DNA from: Capsicum annuum
Lineage: Eukaryota; Streptophyta; Magnoliopsida; Solanales; Solanaceae
Assembly: GCF_002878395.1 (NCBI RefSeq)
Contig: NC_061115.1
Span: 56,138,197 to 56,202,196 of the forward strand
DNA: 64,000 nucleotides
Reading direction: 5' to 3'
Shown: positions 57,621 through 64,000 of the stretch, piece by piece
Layout: every line of letters begins with the position of its first letter
Position numbering within the stretch: position 1 is the stretch's first letter
Notes under the pieces: model-generated
Databases searched by the model: none
Seen by the model: only the letters and a program-made list of their open reading frames with translations
What the model was told of the DNA's origin: nothing
Made by a program: the position numbers and the translations under genes

Positions 57621-58061
57621 TAAATTCATATTTGTATCAATTGATTTTTTTAAAAAAAAATTGGGAGAGATTTTAGGGGACGAAATTGTGAAAAAAAATA
57701 AAAAATATGTGTATAATTTAGGAGAGATTTTAGGAAAGGTAATCTTTGAAAATAAAGTATATTGTATGAGTTAATGGTGGAGTAAAAATAGGATGTGTAG
57801 TTTTGTTGATATGTATCAAGAGTAAAGTTAAAAATCAGAATTTTATGTAAATTTTTTAAAAGTAAGGGATATTGGGTAATATAGTCTTAAATTTGGGATT
57901 TGTGTAATTTATCCTTTTAATTATTGGTAAATAGCCGTTGCAGCACACAAATGCCAATTGGACCGTTGAGGCCCAACGACATTATAACCGTTTGGAGCCC
58001 CAACGGCCAATTGGCCTTTTTTGCTTATTTTATAAAAAAAAATTAAATTCAAAATTTTTTC

Positions 58062-58069
58062 TATAAATA
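58062..58069 (+). promoter_or_regulatory. TATA box of the hAT transposase gene
   Basis: TATAAATA in CTATAAATACCC lies about 290 bp before the ATG at 58349, with a CT-rich leader (ATTTCAATCTCTCTC) in between. The CCGTTGAGGCCCAACG-type repeats just upstream (57940-58020) are usual for this hAT family. Confidence 0.55.
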
Positions 58070-58348
58070 CCCTACAATTTCAAATCATTTTCCACACAAA
58101 TCTCATTCTTTCAAATTTCAATCTCTCTCAAATATTCTAATTATCTTCTAAAGTGTTTAATTTTATTTTTAAATTTTGTGTTTACAAATATCAAGTGGAA
58201 GTTTTCTAAAGTCGCAACTTTCGGATTTTGAAAATTTGATATTGTCGTTTCATCTCTTACCTTTAATTTTTAATTAGTGTATTAATTGTTGAATATTTTT
58301 TTAAATTTTTTTTGTGTATTTTGAATATTTTTTAGTTTGATTTATAAG

Positions 58349-60978
58349 ATGAATAAATTAAGAAATATCGGTAAAAGTGTAAAAGATTTATGTTTCGAAA
58401 GTGGTAGTTATAGTAAAAATAAATTGATGGCGGTTCTGGTAGATGTAGTTCAAGTACTAGATATACCCATATGCCTTCGGTACCGGTTAGTCAGCTTTTT
58501 GAGGAAGAAATAGGTGTAGGTGCTCACAATATGAATTATGCAGAAGCTCCGAAAAATTATAGTATAGAAGAAGAAAATGAAGTAGATGCGGTTAATTTAG
58601 ATGAAGATGATAAAAATATTAGTGAGACACCTGCAGTAGAAAATATTAATATTAGGTCTGAATCGGTTAATGTTCCTCCCCGTCCCCCCCCCCCTCCCCG
58701 TCCCAAAAGCTCGTAGAAGAATTAGTATTGTATGAGAATTTTTTACAAAAATAGAAGGAGAAAGTAAGGTGTAATGTAATATTTGTGAAATTATATATGA
58801 GCATAAATTGGAGGCAATAAAGGGGGTACTGGTTCGTTGATGAGATATTTAAGAGATAGACACACTAGAGAGTTAATTATTGCACAAGGTCGTGAGGCTG
58901 TTGGTGGTCCAGCACAAACCAGATTGAACCCAACAATCAGTCAATCAATTAAGAATTATAATAAAATGAAGGACCGGTAAGAAATAGCGAAAATAATAGT
59001 TGTGAGTTGTTTGCCTTTCACTTTTGCTTCTTTGGATGTGTTTATTCATTATATTCAAGAAATTTATAATCCAATGTTTAATGATATTCCTAGAAGTACT
59101 TTTTGGGTTGATATTTTTAGGCTTCACGCACAATATGTTTATTATTTATCTACATTATTAAAAATATTTAATGTAGAATTGTTCTAACTTCTGATCTTGG
59201 TCGTGCTGTTAATAAAAATAATTATTTAATAATTACTTGTCACTGAATAGATAATAATTTTGATATGCAAAAATGTATTCTAGCTTTTTTGTATGATGAA
59301 GATCATAGACATATTGGAAAATATATTTCTGAATCTATTACTAAAGTTGCAGAATATTATGGTATTGAAAGAAATTTTTTGGAAAAAATGCTCTATTTCC
59401 ACCTTGAACTATACGCGAAAAGGGTGAGACACACCCGAACTTTAGGAGGGTCCTATTATCCCTTTGAACTAATTAAAAATATATTTTTGAAAATCTTAGT
59501 GCCTACGTGGCACATACGTGTGCCTACGTAGACCCTTTAATGTGTTGTGTCACGTATGTGCCACGTAGGCACTAAGATTGTCAAAAATATAATTTTGATT
59601 AGTCCAGGGAGGTAATAGGACCCTCCTAAAGTTCGGGTGTGTCTCATCCTTTTAACGTATAGTTCATGGTGGAAATAGAACATTTTCTCAAAAATTTATG
59701 TATTGCTTTTTATAATGCATCAAACAACAAGACTGCTATTGACAAGTTAAAAGTTGACTTTTCTCCGCCGTTACTTGAAATATTTCATGTTAAGTGTGCT
59801 TGTCATATATATAATGTAATTGTAAAAAATGGTCTTGAATTTTTTGAGATTTATATTAAAAAGGTCCGGCTTGCTGTTGGTTTTATTCATGGAAATAATC
59901 GAAAAAAAGAGCAAGAGAATTTAAAGTTAAATGTGAACAAAATGGACTTAGGCCGATATTAATGCTTGAAGAATGTGATACTAGATGAAATGCTACTTAT
60001 ACTTATTTAAAAACTTGTCTTTCTTATAAAGTTCCTATTACAATGGTTTTTAATCAATATTCTGGTTCTTTTCGTGAGTGTATGCTACATGATTCTGATT
60101 GGGCTGCAATTGATGATCTTGTTAAGTTTTTGAAATTTTTTTATGTAGCTATGGTTAAATTTCTTGGTTCTTATTATCCTACTTTTTGTAATATTTTAGC
60201 TTATTTAGCCAATATTTCTTGTTTGCTTAAAGAATATAAGAATATAGAAGGCTACAAAGAAGCTGTTAGTGCTATGTTTGCTAAATTTAAAAAATATTTT
60301 TAACCGCTTCCCCAAATTTATTTGGTTGGTGCTATACTAAATCCTTGTATGAAATATAATACTATGTTCGAATTTAGTTATATTATTTATACTGTCTTAG
60401 AGATAGAGCCTGAAGAAGAACCTTCTTTGTTTAAGGCTATGAGTGATGCGAATAGTTACATGGAAACACTATATAATCATTATGCCGATTTACTTGATGT
60501 AGTTGTACCAACACATATCACTCCAACTGTTTCTCCTCAAGCTCCCGAGGAGCCATCATCTTCTAAAAGGGCATCAAATAGTGATTTTCCTGATTACTTT
60601 TATGATTTAAATGTTTGGGACATAGTTGCGACTTCAACATACTGAACAAGTTCTCGAAAAGAGTTTAAGTGTTATCTTCAACACCTGATAGAGGATCGTA
60701 GAGCAATTATCAACGCATTGAATTGGTGGAAGAATAATGAAAGACAATATCCTATGCTTTCAAGATTAGCTAGAGATATATTGAATATTTTAATATCAAC
60801 TGTTGCATCGGAGAATGCTTTTAGTCAGGGACGACAACAGCTTGGAGACAACCAACACTCATTGGGAAGCAATGGTATGAATGTTCTAGTTTGCCTTAGA
60901 AATTGGATTAGAGTGGAAGAAGAAATCAATGAATGGAGGTGGAGCCGAAAGAGGAATAGAATCTTGAAGAAAGTATGA
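58349..60978 (+). pseudogene. hAT transposase, nearly complete but broken and split by a MITE
   Basis: ATG is at 58349 (MNKLRNIGKSVKDLCF). After a frameshift there is an acidic linker (EEENEVDAVNLDEDDKNISE) with a proline run. A degraded BED zinc finger follows (EHKLEAIKGGTGSLMRYLRD, RHTREL, about 58800-58875). The RNase H-like core is in frames from 58990 to 60300 (FIHYIQEIYNPMFNDIPRST, SDLGRAVNKNN, DEDHRHIGKYISES, VKCACHIYNVIVKNGLEFFE, CDTR-stop-NATYTYLKTC). The dimerisation region is at the end (WWKNNERQYPMLSRLARDIL, ISTVASENAFSQGRQQLGDN, VLVCLRNWIRVEEE), with a stop at 60976-60978. It includes the catalytic Glu segment SENAFS. The MITE at 59376-59695 interrupts it, and it has several stops (for example 60301) and frameshifts. 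The remaining text is well kept, so the element was active relatively recently. Confidence 0.88.
59376..59695. mobile_element. Hairpin MITE inserted in the hAT transposase gene, about 320 bp
   Basis: The two halves are near-perfect reverse complements. ATGCTCTATTTCCACCTTGA, GAGACACACCCGAACTTTAG, GAGGGTCCTATTA and GTGCCTACGTGGCACATACG on the left match the complement of the right side up to GGTGGAAATAGAACATTTTC. The centre is near 59535. It splits the transposase between GIERNF and FLKNLCIAFYNAS. The target duplication is not clear because the ends are T/A-rich. Confidence 0.88.
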
Positions 60979-61389
60979 CTTCAAGGGAGAACTCAGCACA
61001 ATCAAATCCAATGCATGGTTTTGCAACCATTTATTTCGACTTTTCTATGGCAGTTCCCGTTAATATTAACATTCACGAGTTGGAAAAAATGATGCAAAAT
61101 TTATAGATTTTTCATTCATGTAAAGTATAAGTTTTGGATCATTTCACAATCAATAAAATACAACATTCATTCACTCCTTACTTTGTAATTTTTGTCATTT
61201 AAATTGAATTTCTAGTTTGAATTAAATACTTTTAATATATTACTATCAAACTTTACACTAAGTAATAAACATAACAAACATAAATATACATAATAAAAAA
61301 ATAAATATCTTTTAAGTTCAAATATAATGAATATATGTTCAAAACTTAAGTATTATTATATTAAGTAGCATACATTGTAAACTTGTATG

Positions 61390-61847
61390 TATATATGTGT
61401 TTTCTAAAGTACTATAACATGTAATGTATATATCTTTCAACTTTCAGTGGTATTTAAAGTAGTATATATTCTACATATATGTTTATATATTTTCTATAGA
61501 CTCTAAAGTAGTATATATTTAGCGTATACATGTCTATATGTTTTCTAAAGTAGTATATATATAGTGTATATATGTTGTATGTATATTATTTCAAGTGGTA
61601 TTTAAAGTATTATATATTCTACATATATGTGTATATATTTTCTATAGACTAAAATTGTATATATTTAATGTATACATGTGTCTATGTTTCTAAAGTAGTA
61701 TTATATGTAATATATATATTGTACATATATATGTGCATATACTTCTATAGAATCTAAACTAGTATATATTTAAAGTATACGTGTGTATCTGTTTTCTAAA
61801 GTAGTATATATTTAGTGTATATATATTGTATGTATATTATTTAAAGT

Positions 61848-61887
<40 letters not shown>

Positions 61888-62530
61888 ATGTATATTATTT
61901 AAAGTGGTATATATATATATATATATATTATAGTGTACGTATATATGTGCATATATTTTCTATAGAATCTAAACTAGTATATATTTAAAGTATACATGTG
62001 TATATGTTTTCTAAAGTAGTATATATTAAGTGTATATATGTTGTATGTATATTATTTAAAGTAGTATATATATTACATTGTACATATATATGTGCATATT
62101 TTCTATAGAATCTAAACTAGTATATATTTAAAGTATATATGTGTATACGTTTTCTAAAATAGTATATATTTAGTGTATATATGTTGTACGTATATTACAT
62201 AAAGTAGTATTTTAAGTAGCATATATATTATATTGTATGTATATATGTTCTTATATTTTCTATAGAATCTGAACTAGTATCTATTTAAAGTATACATGTG
62301 TATATGTTTTCTAAAGTAATGTATATTTAGTGTATATATGTTGTATGTATATTATTTAAAGTAGAATATATATTATAGTGTACATATATATGTTTATATA
62401 TTTTCTATAGACTCTAAACTAGTATATATTTAATGTAAATGTGTGTATATGTTTTCTAAAGTAGTATATCTTTAGTGTATATATGTTGTATGTATATTGT
62501 TTAATGTATTTAAAATGTATATACGTGTGT
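61390..62530. repeat. AT-rich satellite, about 145 bp units, in the hAT 3' region
   Basis: GTTTTCTAAAGTAGTATATA recurs near 61399, 61541, 61687, 61790, 62006, 62149, 62306 and 62451, mostly 142-157 bp apart. Each unit also has TTTTCTATAGAATCTAAACTAGTATATATTTAAAGTATAC and TGTACATATATATGTGCATA. Pure (TA)n runs lie at about 61852-61881 and 61909-61928. The array sits between the transposase stop and the right end of the hAT element. Confidence 0.88.
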
Positions 62531-62774
62531 ATATATTGAAAAAAATATGTAAATTTGAATTTTTTTTTTAAATTTTGACCAGTCAAAATCGGATACACGC
62601 TAAGTGGGCCGGTTTCGATCTATTTCATCAAATTTCACTGTTTGGACCCGAACTGGCCCGGTCCGTTAAGAGTGATCCGGTACCGGACCGGCCCAAAATT
62701 TGATAAAATTACGTGGGCTAGTGTCGGTTTGAACTGGATCGTCCCGGTTAACAGTCTTACATTTATCCATTTTA

Positions 62775-63442
62775 TTAAGGGAAAAGGACACTCTATAACA
62801 CTTTTCAATACAAATAGCCTAAGTTTGATATTTTTTCAAAAAGTGGCCAGTCGGGTATACTATTTCCACTTTATAGCCATTTTCTAACTTGGGTCATTTT
62901 GGCCCACGTAGTTCAGATACAATCCATATACAATACTGATACAGTTTTCAACTTGGGTCATTTGGCCCTTTTTAAATATTTTAGTTTTTTCTTTCCTATA
63001 AATTTTTTATCTGAAAAAATATTCTGCTTTTTTTATTGTTTAGAAATAATAATTAAATATAACTATATAAAAACGATATAATTGTTATATAGGATATGTA
63101 TCTATATAAGATATATGTATAAAAATTGTATAGTTCTATCAAATGTATATATATATAAAATATATATAAAAAATATATATCGTGTATAAAAATTATAAAA
63201 TTGTTGTATAAAATGTGTAAAAATAAAAAGTACAATTATTATATAAATTATGCATCAAAATTGTATAATTTTCGTTAGAATATTTATATGTATAAGATAT
63301 GTAAGGAAACTGTATAGAAAGTGTGTAGAAACGGTAGAGAACAAGCCAGCAAATTGAAATGACTAGAAAGTAAAATTTAAATTCGTGGCCATTTTCGTAA
63401 AAATAACTTAATTTGAAGTATCATTTTTGTTCTTTCCCCTAT
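62775..63442. mobile_element. MITE-like element with diverged inverted ends
   Basis: AGGGAAAAGGACACTCTATA and AAAAAGTGGCC on the left resemble the reverse complement of the right side (AGGGGAAAGAACAAAAATGATA, CGAAAATGGCC). The interior is very AT-rich with TATACAATTTTTATAC-type motifs and no gene. The phrase CAACTTGGGTCATTTTGGCC appears twice near the left end (62886 and 62950). Target duplications are not visible. Confidence 0.45.
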
Positions 63443-63812
63443 TATTAACCTTGCACCTTATTACTTTCCATAGGAAGCGACCAACCTAAGATAATCCCCT
63501 TTTCACTAGATTCATATCGGGAAAGAGAAGTAGGTTTGAGATTCTAGATTAATTGAGGAATCAATTAATTCCTGTCTAGTGATTGAGGTTAGGGATAATC
63601 CTTCACAATTGTAATCTAATATAGGAAATCGCTTACTGTTACTTGGTTAGTTTATAACTTACTCGTTAGTTAGTCGAAAAAATGATTATTTCGAACCAAC
63701 ATCTTCCGATCTGGTGTTTTCACTTCTCAGATTAGTACATGTCCAAATCAAAGCCAAAGCTCCAAAAGTCCAAGAATAAGTTCATTACACACATATAATA
63801 ATCAAACATGAC

Positions 63813-63847
<35 letters not shown>

Positions 63848-64000
63848 CTAGTTTAGTATACGTGCTTTGCAAGTATGTTGCATGTCAATTAATAAAATAA
63901 TATATAAAAAATTTATTACATAAAAGATATCAATTGACGTTAAAATAAATATTACATCTATTTAATTGAGACTTTAGTCTTACAACATCCAAAATAAATG
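63443..64000. other. Right flank, no gene, one AT microsatellite
   Basis: This is plain intergenic sequence with an (AT)n run at 63812-63847. It then reads ACTAGTTTAGTATACGTGCTTTGCAAG, which in reverse complement ends CTAGT after a GCACG-containing stretch and could be a minus-strand Helitron-type terminus. No other feature is seen. Confidence 0.4.

Larger units (their letters stand above)
56409..57907. mobile_element. TIR element nested in the hAT element, carrying a captured host gene piece
   Basis: The left end TTACATAAATTCCTAAATCT and the reverse complement of the right end TTACACAAATCCCAAATTTA are similar inverted repeats. Beyond them the hAT subterminal text continues on each side. Inside is an SKP1-like fragment and a cluster of TGATACAT/ATGTATCA repeats (56500-56550, 57290-57620). 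It has no transposase of its own, which fits a Pack-type (gene-capturing) non-autonomous element. The superfamily is not determined. Confidence 0.6.
56207..62759 (+). mobile_element. hAT transposon with ends and target duplication, carrying nested elements
   Basis: The left end TAAACCTGTCAACTGGGTCG (56207) and the reverse complement of the right end, TAAGACTGTTAACCGGGACG (62759), are inverted repeats. The 8 bp outside, CTTTTATC and CATTTATC, agree at 7 of 8 positions, matching the 8 bp duplication of hAT elements. Subterminal regions are rich in GGCCC/GGGCC motifs on both sides. Inside are a transposase gene, a nested SKP1-carrying element, a nested MITE and an AT-rich satellite. Without the nested insertions the element would be about 4.7 kb. 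Confidence 0.85.

Noticed and set aside
62642..62887. Short frame at the right end of the hAT element
   Set aside because: It runs through the GC-rich subterminal repeats and out past the end of the element, so it cannot be a transposon gene.

Overview
This 64 kb window is plant nuclear DNA. It is very AT-rich, has large introns with GT..AG junctions, and is packed with nested, decayed transposable elements. The proteins point to the Solanaceae: a DETOXIFICATION-type MATE carrier, DUF1985/Ulp1 (C48) protease genes, a MuDR-type transposase, Tat-lineage and Tekay-like Ty3/gypsy retroelements, and a hAT transposase. The Ulp1 families and overall TE load suggest pepper (Capsicum) more than tomato or potato, but that is inference.

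The one gene that looks intact is the MATE transporter on the + strand (seven exons, 5262-13546, 484 residues). It has a TATA box at 5196 and a 5.6 kb first intron holding a SINE, MITEs, degenerate tandem repeats and Helitron-like repeats. Left of it (1-5190) lie a partial minus-strand LTR element split by a MITE, a miniature LTR element (TRIM-like, 1063-2263) and a degenerate tandem array of about 147 bp units (3300-4000).

From about 15.1 to 54.8 kb the window is a Mutator/Ulp1 territory. It holds a plus-strand DUF1985-Ulp1 pseudogene (16231-19910), two minus-strand relatives (copy A 20485-21525, copy B 40250-43214), a minus-strand MuDR transposase pseudogene (51849-53706) and, facing the latter, a small broken ORF with its own TATA box (51031-51246). 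Through all of this, mainly in introns and flanks, runs a palindromic motif with core TCTGTTGCAACAGA. It also builds longer tandem arrays (44.0-47.1 kb, 49.96-50.7 kb). A 743 bp inverted repeat with a 25 bp loop (48230-49741) sits among these arrays.

Retroelements are inserted into this territory. A minus-strand Tat-lineage element (LTR 21572-26338, pol remnant 29046-31717) interrupts Ulp1 copy A. A plus-strand Tekay-like element (LTR 31718-33776, gag fragment) interrupts the Tat pol. A minus-strand Tekay-like element (LTR 34678-37112, pol 37276-40245) interrupts that gag and ends abruptly against Ulp1 copy B.

The right end is a hAT element (56207-62759) with terminal inverted repeats and an 8 bp target duplication matching at 7 of 8 positions. 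It carries a nearly readable transposase, a nested TIR element holding a captured SKP1-like fragment, a nested hairpin MITE inside the transposase gene, and an AT-rich satellite of about 145 bp units. Beyond it are a further MITE and AT microsatellites. No rRNA, tRNA or CRISPR feature was seen.

All TE genes are broken by stops, frameshifts or truncation; only the MATE gene reads through once its introns are removed. Identifications rest on recognising protein motifs by eye, without database searches.
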